The notes: generated by a model not told the origin, from the letters alone. 64,000 nt of DNA from Laburnicola sp. R22_1 (GCA_014281115.1 JACONQ010000014.1:2046001-2110000); one strand, 5' to 3'; counted from the first letter of the stretch, positions 23,141 through 33,083 are shown. Made by a program: numbers and translations.

Positions 23141-24553
23141 TTAGCAAAGAAACTAGTTAAAGATGGAAAGCAAGTTAAAAGCAAGGAAAAAGACGTAGAG
23201 AAAGATGCCGACGAAAGGCCACTCAAAAGACAAGTCTTAGGACCGCCATACTCAGCATTTAGCCAGCGCATAAAAATATAGATTATCTTCCTTGTCAGCA
23301 TATTGGCTCTGATATCGCTATTTAGAGCAACACTATTCTATCCTACATTAAATATCCTATTAGACGTATTAGACGTTACACTAGCAAAGACAAACATAGC
23401 AATAACAATATATATAGTATAATTCTAGAAGAATACTATAAATTCTACTTCAGCAGAGAGAGGCAAATATATAGGTTATGCAACCTCCAGCATACTCTTT
23501 AAACTAGCTTTCAGCCCTACTATTAGTGTGTTCTTTTAGATGTAACAATTTCCCATTTACTAATATTCGCTCTACGTTATAGGAGGCGTCCTTGCATAAT
23601 ACCTAGGATAGCAATCCATCTTCTAGTTCCTAGCTATATTCGCTGGTGTCTTACTCCTACTCTTCATCTTCCTATTCCCAGAAACCTATCACGCTATTAT
23701 TAGAAACAGCTTGATCCCTGCAACCAGCATAAATCGCTTAGTTATTAGCTATCTCCAAGAACGCAGACAGCAGCGCTAATCCCCAAATAATAAACAAGAA
23801 AATACAATATTTAAGAAACTAAAGTTCACATTCCCAAACCCCCTTAAGACACTACGCATCCTTGGCGAGAAAGAGTTATGCATTATATTGCTCTATAACG
23901 GCCTCTTCTTTACCAGCATAATAGTCGTCTCCGCCGCGCTACCTGCCCTCTTTAACAACGCATACCACCTAAACAAACTTAAAGTCAGTCTCTGCTATAT
24001 AGCTGTAGGATTAGGCGCGCTCGCCTTGTCCCTCTCTATGGGCCACATCATAGACTGGAACTTCCGCCGCCACGCCGCGCTTAACAATCTAACCATCACC
24101 AAAGGGAAATAACCAGATCTCTAGAACTTCCCCATTAAGAGGGTGCGACTACAGGTCGCCGCGCCAGGGCACGTAATAGGCACTGCGGGCCTAATCGCTT
24201 TTAGATAGATAGTGAAATACCAAACGCATATTGCGGGGCTGGAGGTTGCGCTTTTCTTTATTAGTTTTGGGACCTTAATAGTGTTTAATTAGACGAATAC
24301 GCTGCTTATTAATCTTCATTAGCATCAGGCGGCCACAGTCACAGCGGCGGTTAATTTTGTCCGCTGTTTAATGAGTGCGGGGGAGTGCGCGGCGATTATT
24401 CCCATGTGTCAGGCGATAAATCCCGGGTGGGCTTTTACAGTTATTGGGTTGGTGTATGTGGTTTTGATTTTGGTGGTGTTTTGGATTATAAGGAATGGAA
24501 TAAGGTGGAGATTAGAAGCTAAGGAGAAGAAACGTGTTAGTAGGGAGGATTAA
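23141..24553 (+). pseudogene. MFS transporter (DHA1 drug:proton antiporter type), decayed
   Basis: Translating through stops gives a transporter of the Qdr/Flr-like drug-exporter type. An N-terminal cytoplasmic piece with GPPYSAFSQR is followed by TM1 (IIFLVSILALISLFRATLFY), YVIGGVLAQYLG, the PETYHAIIRN stretch after TM6, then NNAYHLNKLKVSLCYIAVG, MGHIIDWNFRRHAALN, and a C-terminal half ending NGIRWRLEAKEKKRV. At least ten TAG/TAA codons interrupt it, mostly at expected Gln or Trp positions. The last about 60 residues are still open. It is convergent with the dioxygenase relic at 24729-25749. Confidence 0.85.
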
Positions 24554-24728
24554 ATGCTTAAATAGCGTCGCATGGATTCCGAGAGAAATTGTTAGAGATA
24601 ATCATAATTAATAGTAACTTAGTCAAGTTCGCACTGTGATTAGTGATCATTAGTCGAAAATGGGCCTTCTATAAGCATGACACCAGAATCTACTTCAAGG
24701 AACTGGCCTCACTCTAAGGCCGCTACAC

Positions 24729-25749
24729 CTATGCTGCAGCAACACCCATGTTTCTGCCTTCACCCTCCTTTAACGTAGTATAATTCTTCTTTGTATTCCA
24801 CACTCTCCACTCCCCAGCATTAATAGCTTCATACTTTTTTACTTCTCCCTCTGCGTTAACAATTAGACCAATCACCACGTCTGGCTTAGGATGAATAAAG
24901 AACAGAATCGAATAGCGCGAAGGGAGAACATCGCCTGCAAGTTTCGGACTAACAACCCGGTGGATAGTACTGCGGCAACGGTTGTTTGTCAGACACTGCA
25001 GCAGATCTGCAATATTAATGAGAACTGTTCCTCGCTTGGGCAGTGCAGGTTTAAAGTCGCCTGTGTAGAAAGGGTCAACTTCGAGGCCGCCGACTTCATC
25101 TTGGAAGAGCAATGTACATAGGCCGAAGTTAGTGTGTGGGATGATTCTCGCGTGTCCTTCTTGCTCTATTATTTTGCGCTTAATGGCTGCGTAGTGGATA
25201 AGGCGCAGCTGTGGGTCTGCTTTCTTAGTAATGTTGTCGAAGAAGTTGTCGCCTAGGTCCAGGGCTATGGCAAGGCATTTTAGCACGTTAAGTCCAAGCG
25301 TAAGGCATTGTGCGTAGAAATCGTCCAGTGTTTATTTAAAGCCTGGAAGGTCTGTCTCGGACAGGCATAAGGGGTTCGCAAAGCGTCAATGCTTGTAGCA
25401 CTTCTTATGGTTAACACCGCCGTTTGCTTCGTCCCCATTAGCGGTATATCCTTAATTTACCTTGGCGTCTTTTAGCTGCTATGTAATCTTCTTTTAAAGA
25501 GAGAGATTGAGGAAGGATTTAGCCTAGTAAGAATCAATATTATTCTTGCTCCGTAAAAACGTTGTTGGAACATACTAGTTTGAATACGCTATCTACGCGC
25601 TCCTGGGGTATACTATAGTTGGTAATATATATCTAGCCTACACTGCTAAAGGCATTATAGACTTCCTTGGCTATGGCTCGCTTTTCTACATTGCCTCTAT
25701 TAATAAAGCGCTCAAACGAGACAACTGCAATGTCCGCCGCTTTAACCAT
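24729..25749 (-). pseudogene. Isopenicillin-N-synthase-like 2OG-Fe(II) dioxygenase, decayed
   Basis: The N-terminal DIOX_N-like part begins at ATG 25749 (MVKAADIAVVSFERF, then AKEVYNAFSSVG, stop, IYITNYSIPQER). The C-terminal catalytic part is open at 25286-24729. There the iron facial triad reads HTNFG (normally HTDFG), with the distal His in STIHRVV and the 2-oxoglutarate RxS in SRYSILFF. The Asp-to-Asn change fits TpG to TpA. The two halves are in different frames, so an intron or frameshift lies near 25.3-25.55 kb, and further TAG/TAA codons occur. In this family such enzymes tailor secondary metabolites or metabolise flavonoid- and gibberellin-like compounds; the substrate here is unknown. 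Confidence 0.85.
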
Positions 25750-25853
25750 GGCAGTGATGGGGCCAGAGATAACGCGGCACACTTTTAAGGTCGGTTCGAG
25801 TTTCGCTTAAAGCAGCCAAAAATTTTCTAGTTAGTACCAAGGTAGACGGCGTA

Positions 25854-26050
25854 ATTTGTTAGGTGCAAAAGTCGGGGATATGCTTGGCAGTCGGCGAAAA
25901 TACCGTGATTCTCCGTTTTCCTACCCAAAACGCGTACTTCGCGGTTATAATCGTGACAAAGGTACATTCCGCTCGTGAAAAAGTTAGTATTGAGTGAGGC
26001 TGTTTTCTGGCTGTGAGGGCCTATACTGACGCGTTTTTTGGTGTTGTAGT
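25854..26050 (+). repeat. Left TIR of two-gene transposon copy 1
   Basis: 197 bp, beginning ATTTGTTAGGTGCAAAAG. All three clear differences from the right TIR are RIP-type (two CpA to TpA, one TpG to TpA), and all are in this arm. The inner end carries CTATACTGACGC (26021-26032), 24 bp upstream of the accessory ATG. Confidence 0.93.
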
Positions 26051-26056
26051 CTCAAA

Positions 26057-27811
26057 ATGGCTGGCTCTCCGCCTGGTGTTCGTACGCGCCGTAATACGCG
26101 TCGGCCTTCTGAATCTCGTACGTTTCGCGGTGTTGTGTGGGCAAGCCCAGTAGCTTAGGTAGTAACAGAGGACTCTGCAGCTACTCCAGGGACTGAGGTT
26201 ACGCCTGTGGAGCTACGCGCTCGCCCGCGAGCGCAGCCAAAGAAGTCGTTAAAGCCGCCAAAGGTGTCTAAGAAGCCGTCAAAGTTGTCCAAGAAGCGAC
26301 TAAAGTCTACTGTAAGACCTGTAGATGTACTGTCAGCGTTGCGTGAAAGAGAAGAGGAGGCTATTAAGGTCAATTCAAGTCCACCAACAGCGCCTCTGTC
26401 ATCGCCAATTCTCCCATCGTCGCCCGTACGCGGTCCTTTGTACCCCATGGATATGGACTATTCTCTGCGCGTAAACAAGGCAATTGTTGTCTGTGAGAGT
26501 AGAGTTTCAGAGAGGGCGTTGTTTCTCGCGTGGGATATGGAGAGTGTTGTAAACAGCATGCTGAAGAGCCCTCTAGCTAAGCTGGAGGGCCGCGAGTACT
26601 GTGTACTTGGCCACACTGTTATGTTTTGGGTGCAGCCCAAGGGCATGTGGAAGTCGCTCACGCTTGAGGACCTCAGCCTTGAGGCTGGCGACCGCATGAT
26701 ATTGGCAGTTGACAGCCAAGTAAAGCTGAGCAAGCACTGTTAGAAGGTGGAGTTCAAAGTTGAGACTAGGGTTGACGCACCTGCTAAAGAGAAGGCCTTC
26801 CCTCGCGGCCGTTATTTCAACGAGTCGTCCGACCCGCCTACGCCTGTTGTGAGTACGCGTACTAATGCCCTGCTGAGGGAGCAACGCGCTGTGGAGAACG
26901 CAGAGCGGATCTTCTCGCACGCAGAGAGCGTGTCGCAAATCCACGACAGGTGGATTTGTCACGAGCCGCTCTGTGACAACTGTGGGAAGTGGTGTTGGGT
27001 GAACAGGCTGAGCGGAGAGCACTTCGAAATACGTGCTTGCGACTCTACCGTGTGGGGAAACCGGCTGCTTGAGGGCGTATCGGGCGTTAGCGTCATGCAG
27101 CCGCCGCCGGAGATGGTGGAGATGTGGAGGAGTACTACGGGCAACAAGCTGCGCATTGACAGGCACACAAAACGCTGTTGTCGCGACGGCTCTGGCTCAA
27201 GTGACGAGCTAAAGCGCTTAAAGAAAGAGGTAGAGGAGAGCCAGCTGCGGGCGCAACTGCAGAAGGTTATTGACGCGCAGGAGGATCGTGAGGAGAGGAG
27301 GGCAGAGAGGATATACCAGGCAGACCTACGTCGTCAGCTCAGTATGGGCCTCCCTCAGAAACAGCCGTACATGCTGCCGTCGTACATACCTCAGCAATAT
27401 CCTCATCCCCGGCCTCAGCCTCTGCTTCAGCAGCCAGTTGTTGCGCCCTTGCCTACTAGGCCTTCGACAGCAACCCAGCAAAATCGCCTGTCGTCAAGTC
27501 CTGTAGGTGGTCGAGGCTGTGAGGATAATCGCAGCGTTGTGCGTCAGTTCTTTGACTGGGTGATTGCGCAGCAAGATGAGGAGGATTTTGACGGGTATTG
27601 CCGCGCAAGGGACGTTGCTGTTGACCAGAGATGGACTATTGACGATCTTCGTGAGATGTCTAAACCTACTGGTGATTTACGCAATATAGCCGTACAGGAA
27701 TTTAAGTTAAAAGATGGAATTGTTCGCCACTTTGCAAAGGATATACGCAGGTTTAAGGTCCCATATCGAGCTGCTACGTCGCTTGGCTCGCTTGCAGGTA
27801 CTGCAGGATAG
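26057..27811 (+). pseudogene. Transposon accessory protein of unknown function, copy 1 (two nonsense codons)
   Basis: One frame from ATG 26057 to the stop at 27811 (584 residues) is interrupted only by TAG at about 26156 and 26741. Order: a basic N-terminus (MAGSPPGVRTRRNTRR); a Lys/Pro/Ser-rich low-complexity segment; a folded-looking region (YSLRVNKAIVV to LSLEAGDRMILAV); a Cys/Trp cluster (WICHEPLCDNCGKWCWV) that could bind zinc; a charged coiled-coil-like segment; a Pro/Gln-rich spacer; and a conserved C-terminal module (RQFFDWVIAQQDEEDF through WTIDDLREM to FKLKDGIVRHFA). Copy 2 carries a homologue with the same architecture. I recognise no named domain. DNA binding or assistance in transposition is inference from its position. 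Confidence 0.75.
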
Positions 27812-27837
27812 GTGTTGTAATAGTTATTATAGTTGTA

Positions 27838-28992
27838 CTACTCCTGCTCTCCTCCCTCGTCACTCTCCTCCTCGTCACTCCACTCAAACAGAAGCTCTGT
27901 ACGAAGCTCCTCGCGCACTCTATCAAGAGTTTCCTGCTCAATATATACGCCTCCAGCAGCGTACTTGAAGTGTTTCTTCGCAAACCTGTCGCACCTACTC
28001 TCCTGTACAGCAGCCTTTAGAAACTCTCCAAACTGTGAGGGCCCAAAACGGCGTCTTATATATACGTAATTACGACGAATCCACGCCTTTAAGACTCCAA
28101 AAGTAAGCTCAATTGGGTTGTAATCAGGTGAGTACGGTGGCAGGTACTGAACTATATGGCCAGCGTCGCGTATAACGCGTGCAATATCGTCGTTGGTGTG
28201 TATTGAAACGTTGTCAAGGATAATCACCATAACCTGATTTCCGTATAGCTGACGCAGAGTAGGCAGTAATTGATGCTGAATCCAGGATAAGAACTCCTCA
28301 CGGTTGTAATAGCCTTCCTTAAAGCCTGTACACGGCAAGTAGCCGTCGTTGACAGTGTACGCAGGAAGGATAGCCCACGTTGCTCCGCGCTGAATATCCT
28401 GCGCGTAACGGCCCTCAGAGCCAACAGGGCCGTACGCGTGGTGCCTCCACTCAGTTTTCTCGTTGAAAATCGACTCGTCAATAAACACCAGCTGCTCCTG
28501 TACGTACTGAGACATAACTCTCAGGTATTTCTCGCGGAGCTCCTCATTACGGGCGATAGAAAACAGCCTCAGCGTGTGACGCGTCCAGGCCATCTTCTGC
28601 AGGTAGCGCGTTACAGTTGACCTCGACACAAAAACGCCCCTCTCTATAGCCAGCCAGTTCACAATCTCATTATGGTATAGCCAGCCAGAACGGACCAGCT
28701 CTCCAAACAACGCCTCGCCATCTTCGCGCGATATCTTTGACAGCGCGCCTATCCTGCCTTGTACAGGCCTCCGCAGGCAGTTGTACGTCTTTAGGTTGCT
28801 TATTACGTTGCTGACAGCGTGCCGACTACACAGCTCACGAGAGGCAATCGCGTTAATACTCCAGCCCAACTCCAGAAAGCGGTGAATATTCAGGCGCGTA
28901 CGGGTAGAGAGGCCCTGAGTTGTATAGACAGGCCCTTTCGCGGCCTCAGGTGGAGGGCGGGCATAGTTTGAGACTCCGTGAGCTCTGTACAT
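27838..28992 (-). CDS. DD34E transposase (IS630/Tc1-mariner superfamily, DDE_3-like), intact
   Basis: A 384-residue ORF catalysing cut-and-paste transposition. The N-terminal third has helix-turn-helix character (RTRLNIHRFLELGWSINAIA, then GWLYHNEIVNWLAIERGVFV). The catalytic core retains all three acids: Asp in VFIDESIFNEK, Asp in VIILDNVSIHTN and Glu in YSPDYNPIELTFG, with 34 residues between the second Asp and the Glu. The C-terminus is acidic (EWSDEEESDEGGEQE). The start codon at 28992 lies just inside the right TIR, 30 bp after the CTATACTGACGC motif. No stops or catalytic substitutions, so this copy could still make enzyme, unlike its homologue at 29401-30525. Confidence 0.92.
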   Translation of the reverse strand: MYRAHGVSNYARPPPEAAKGPVYTTQGLSTRTRLNIHRFLELGWSINAIASRELCSRHAVSNVISNLKTYNCLRRPVQGRIGALSKISREDGEALFGELVRSGWLYHNEIVNWLAIERGVFVSRSTVTRYLQKMAWTRHTLRLFSIARNEELREKYLRVMSQYVQEQLVFIDESIFNEKTEWRHHAYGPVGSEGRYAQDIQRGATWAILPAYTVNDGYLPCTGFKEGYYNREEFLSWIQHQLLPTLRQLYGNQVMVIILDNVSIHTNDDIARVIRDAGHIVQYLPPYSPDYNPIELTFGVLKAWIRRNYVYIRRRFGPSQFGEFLKAAVQESRCDRFAKKHFKYAAGGVYIEQETLDRVREELRTELLFEWSDEEESDEGGEQE

Positions 28993-29004
28993 GGCTGCTA
29001 GGAA

Positions 29005-29201
29005 ACTACAACACCAAAAAACGCGTCAGTATAGGCCCTCACAGCCAGAAAACAGCCTCACTCAATACTAACTTTTTCACGAGCGGAATGCACCTTTGTC
29101 ACGATTATAACCGCGAAGTGCGCGTTTTGGGTGGGAAAACGGAGAATCACGGTATTTTCGCCGACTGCCAAGCATATCCCCGACTTTTGCACCTAACAAA
29201 T
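29005..29201 (-). repeat. Right TIR of two-gene transposon copy 1
   Basis: Inverted partner of 25854-26050, same length. It contains the promoter-proximal motif at 29023-29034 in reverse orientation. Confidence 0.93.
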
Positions 29202-29400
29202 CTATCGCGTGCAAAAATCGGTAGAAATCTTGGCGGCATCCGAGAATTTGCGCGCGCGCGGGGAGCCTCATACAAATCGTAAATTTGACTGTGACGCGTC
29301 GATAACAGCCTATAAACTGTTAAACAACTGTTAGTAAGTCGTGAGGCTGTACAAATACGTGTATAGGGCTATACTGACGCTTTTTTTAGTGGAGTAGTCC
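29200..29400 (+). repeat. Left TIR of two-gene transposon copy 2
   Basis: 201 bp ending directly at the transposase ATG (29401). Contains a GCGCGCGCGCG run and CTATACTGACGC at 29369-29380, 20 bp upstream of the start codon. Confidence 0.92.
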
Positions 29401-30525
29401 ATGTTTCGAGCTCACAGAGTCGCTCCTCGCCCTCTTACTGCCGCGCAGGCGCGTCGCCCGCCAACTATACCCCGAGAGCTTACAACTAAAGGCCGTGGGC
29501 TGGATCCCCGTCGTCGCCTCGATATTTATCGCTTTCTGCTACTTGGCTAGCGCCACGAAAATATCGCAGATTTAGTAGACGTGTCGTTGTCAGAGGTGTA
29601 TAAAATTGAGCGAAACTTAAAGCTCTATAGGAGCACTCGCAAACCCAGCAGCCCCAACGTTGTACTCGGCCGCCCGCGTAAATTATCGTCTGACGATGAG
29701 CAGGCGCTGTACGATAAGCTGTTTCAGAGCGGTTGGATGTATCAGGACGAGATTGTATACTGGCTGTGGATGGAGAGAGGCGTTTAGGTACACCGATCCA
29801 CTATTAGTCGACTGTTAAAGGATCGCGACTGGAGCGAGCGAGCCCTACAGCCCATATCAATACTGCGTAATGAGGAGCTCTGTGAGGCTTACTAGAGGAG
29901 TATGAGGCAATTTATCGCCGCCGACTTGGTGTTTCTTAACGAGTCTATTTTTAACGAGAAGACTGGCTGGCGCCACAGGGCGTATGCCCCAATCGGGTTT
30001 ACTAATCGATATTTCCAGGACGTACGGCGTGGCAAAACTTGGGCTATTCTTCCAGCGTATACAGTTGACGGTTACCTGCCCTGTACAGGTATAAAGGAGG
30101 GCTATTTTAGCCATAAGGACTTTATCGATTGGATCCGCGATTCGCTGTTGCCCACGCTTCAGGCGGCGTATGGCCAGAAGCCTATAGTTATAATACTCAA
30201 CAACGTCTCAATTCATACAAACTAGGAGGTGGTGAGAGTTATTAAGGAAGCTGGCCATATTGTTAGATTTCTGCCACCGTATTCGCCTGATTTTAACCCA
30301 ATTGAGCTTACCTTTGGAGTCCTAAAGGCCTGGATCCGCCGCAACTACTGCCATGTACGGTGGCGCTTTAACAACTTTGGCGACTTTCTAAGGGGCGCTA
30401 TCCGCGAAAGTCGCTGCGATCGGTTCGCGAAAAAGCACTTTAAGCACGCTACCGACGGCGTGTATAGGATAGAGAACCAGGAGCAGCTCTGGGAGGCACG
30501 TAGGGAGATGTGCAGGTGGCAGTAG
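29401..30525 (+). pseudogene. DD34E transposase, copy 2, inactivated
   Basis: One frame of 374 codons from MFRAHRVAP to MCRWQ, homologous throughout to the intact transposase at 27838-28992 (shared FNEKTGWRHRAY, TWAILPAYTV, CTGIKEGY, PYSPDFNPIELTFGVLKAW). It has four in-frame TAG codons (near 29548, 29785, 29893 and 30223). The first catalytic Asp is Asn (VFLNES) and the second is Asn (IILNNVSIH); the Glu remains. Both changes fit TpG to TpA, so the copy is doubly dead. Confidence 0.92.
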
Positions 30526-30638
30526 AGCGTAGAGTAGAGCGTAGAGTTGTTAGGATAGACGTTAAACTTGCCAAGGTGAATACTAAGTAAAGTAGTGATG
30601 TAATTACGTAAAGTCCATGCTCTGCAATTATCGTTAAC

Positions 30639-32540
30639 TCAGCCAGTAACCCCACTACCCATAGCGCCCCTACTACCCATACTTACGAACCCTGCGGCGG
30701 CAGTAGCTGTCTTACAGTGCTGCTTATACTTCTTTAGGTCATCTCGCAGGTGCCTAACAACTCCATTCTTCAGCTTAAAGCGCTCACTAACTGCGATTTT
30801 ATAGAGCTCTCCTCCAACGCTTAACATCTCCTTAAGATCTTTAACAGTCCACTTTTCTAATATCGCCACATCTCGAGCCTGCTCGTAGTCCTCACGATCG
30901 TCCTCTGGCTGCTGGTTGATTAGCCAGCTGAAAAACTCCCTCACTGTTGCCCTTGTATCCTCCTGGCCACTCACAGGGCTTGAGCTGACGATTGGGAGGG
31001 CGCTGCCTGGCGTACGCGGACGCTGACTTGGCAGAGGTAAGTAGTACTGCTGCAGCTGTTGAAGCTGCGATGGAAGAGCTGGCGGTATAGAGTAAGCAGG
31101 ATAACCCATTTGGGGCGCCATAGGTACTGCAGGCTGACCAAATCCGACAGTATTTTGCTGTAACTGGACGCTCTCACGCTGGAGCTTGAGCAGCTCGTGT
31201 TTCTCGTCGCGCCAGCGAGCCTCGTTAATAGCTCTCTGGCGCTCCTTCTGGCGCTCACGTCGCTCGTAGTTACGCCAGAAGTCGCCCTCACTGTCGCTCC
31301 CATCGCTCTCTGAGTCGCTATAATAACCGCCACGCCGGGCTTTTGAGCGCTTTTTACCGGCACCTCTCCGACGCTTCAGCTAGTTGCCGCCGCCAGCAGG
31401 GCTCCGCCAGTAGTCGATAAGAGTTATCGGCGGCGCGAGGAGCTCAGCCTGGCCAGCAACGATCGCGTTCGCCCAGGACTTCGAGTCGGCAGCTCCAATA
31501 GCGTAGTGCTCGTGGTTGGGCGTTACCCAGCACCAGTTCCCAAAGTTTGTACACTCACTATTGCGACAGAGCCAGTGCTGATGAAGGCTTCTCTCCCAGT
31601 CCTGCGCCAACGACAAGCTCTCTACGCGCTGTATAGCCCTCGACTCGTTAAGGAGCTGCTGTTGACAGCGCGTCTGCTTTTCTGGCTGTGGAGTCACCTC
31701 ACCCACGTCAGACGATGGGTCGTTGAATGATTAATTACGCTTGAAGGCCTTTTCGAGAGCCTTAGCCTTGACGCGCACCTCAAAGGTAACCTCTACAAGG
31801 TGGACGCCCGGCGATTTGCTGACCTAGTACTTGATAGCTTTAAAAAGCTTGTCCTCCTCCACCTGGCTAAAGTCGGCCAGCGTTACTAGTATTTTTCGCG
31901 ACTTTACGCCCGCTCGAAAAGCCACCGTACGGCTCTCAAAGTCAAACTCACTCCCACTAAGTTGAGCCTCTGGCTGCTCCAGCATATCGTTTATAACTTT
32001 CTCCGCCATATTGAGCCACCAAAAATAGCGGCCGTGTCTCTCTGGTGGGCGGTGAACAGCGCTCTTGCCGTTGACGATAAGCTTATAGTCTACCTCCAGG
32101 TCAAATTCCGCTCGCGAACCCGGCGACGACGATAAACCAAGTAGTGGAGGGCGGAGAGGCTCACGCGCGCGCGGCGTAGTGGGCGACGACAGCGGCAGCG
32201 TGCTCTTGACGGTGAGGTCAATACGGGGAGGCTCTACTGGTGGCGGTGATGACAAGGGTAGAGCCTGCTGTCTATTTGCAGTGTTCTGCGTACTAACTGA
32301 AGCAAGGGCAGCCCGATTGACTGCTGGGGCACTGTTAGCCCAGCGTCGCGCGCGAGTTATTGGGCCCTTACCGGTACCGCTCGCCAGGCGCCCTCTAGTA
32401 CTCCCACTGGGAGCTTTCTTAGGGGCCTTCTTGCTGCTCTTACGGGCTGTACGCGCCTTTGCAGCTGCTCAGTCGCCCTCAGTTTGCTCTCCAGGCCGTG
32501 AGGGGGCCCTACGCACCCTCTGTGGGCGATCTCCAGCCAT
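30639..32540 (-). pseudogene. Transposon accessory protein of unknown function, copy 2 (several nonsense codons)
   Basis: A continuous frame from ATG 32540 to 30639 (about 633 codons) with an in-frame TGA at 32471 and TAA/TAG codons in the middle. It matches the copy 1 accessory protein in order: MAG start, basic and Pro/Ser-rich segments, an LEVDYKLIVNGK region, the Cys/Trp cluster (HWLCRNSECTNFGNWCWV), DYWRSP, a charged helix, a Gln/Pro-rich spacer, and the C-terminal module (REFFSWLINQQPEDDRED through WTVKDLKEM to FKLKNGVVRHLRDD). The Cys spacing is only partly kept relative to copy 1. Function unknown. Confidence 0.75.
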
Positions 32541-32546
32541 TTCGAC

Positions 32547-32725
32547 GGACTACTCCACCAGAAAAAGCGTCAGTATAGCCTCACGACTTACTAACAGTTG
32601 TTCAACAGTTTATAGGCTGTTATCGACGCGTCACAGTCAAATTTACGATTTGTATGAGGCTCCCCGCGCGCGCGCAAATTCTCGGATGCCGCCAAGATTT
32701 CTACCGATTTTTGCACGCGATAGAT
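32547..32725 (-). repeat. Right TIR of two-gene transposon copy 2
   Basis: 179 bp, inverted partner of 29200-29400 apart from the 22-bp indel. The CTATACTGACGC motif lies at 32567-32578 in reverse, 26 bp upstream of the accessory ATG. Confidence 0.92.
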
Positions 32726-33083
32726 GCACGGACCCACCAAATGCACGTTTTTGCCGCCACCAAGGGCAACACTCCAAAACCTATACAACGCCAAATATAT
32801 AGTAAAATCACTAGATTTTTTGCAGTAGCACTTGCAGGAGCATGTAAAACCATTGCGCAATGATAAATTACTCGCGATAACGCTGTGGGAGCTGTATAGT
32901 ACGGGTGCGCGTGGCTCTGGCGGGTGAGGGCACCCTCTCTCCAGTGGGCTCTTGATTAACAATAGTAGCCTCAGGTCTCTCAAGAGCTTGTTTTTTTGGT
33001 GTACAAGGGTTAAGGCTCTGTCAATTACCCTTTTTAGACAATTGTATATCACCTTTAAGTTGCTTTTCGAGCTGCTTTTGGAG
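32726..33083. other. Unassigned spacer between transposons
   Basis: Moderate GC, no convincing ORF. It is the right flank of the two-gene transposon pair and the left flank of the Fot1-like element. Confidence 0.4.

Larger units (their letters stand above)
25854..29201. mobile_element. Two-gene DD34E DNA transposon, copy 1
   Basis: About 3.35 kb bounded by 197-bp terminal inverted repeats (25854-26050 and 29005-29201) that differ at only about three internal positions plus the extreme end. It contains two convergent genes: an accessory protein (+) starting 6 bp inside the left TIR and a transposase (-) starting 12 bp inside the right TIR. The right end touches copy 2 directly. The target duplication is a dinucleotide, either AT at the outermost bases or an internal TA. 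Confidence 0.9.
29200..32725. mobile_element. Two-gene DD34E DNA transposon, copy 2 (inverted relative to copy 1)
   Basis: About 3.5 kb with TIRs 29200-29400 and 32547-32725. The left TIR is 22 bp longer because of an insertion near 29350-29372. Gene content equals copy 1 but in the opposite orientation: transposase (+) from the left TIR, accessory (-) from the right TIR. Terminal sequence ATCTATCGCGTGCAAAA aligns with the ATTTGTTAGGTGCAAAA of copy 1, but the TIRs otherwise differ, so these are two subfamilies. Both genes are inactivated. Confidence 0.9.

Noticed and set aside
29203..29204. Assigning TA as the definite target duplication of the two-gene transposons
   Set aside because: TA sits at non-equivalent positions in the two TIRs; AT aligns better, so I leave it open.
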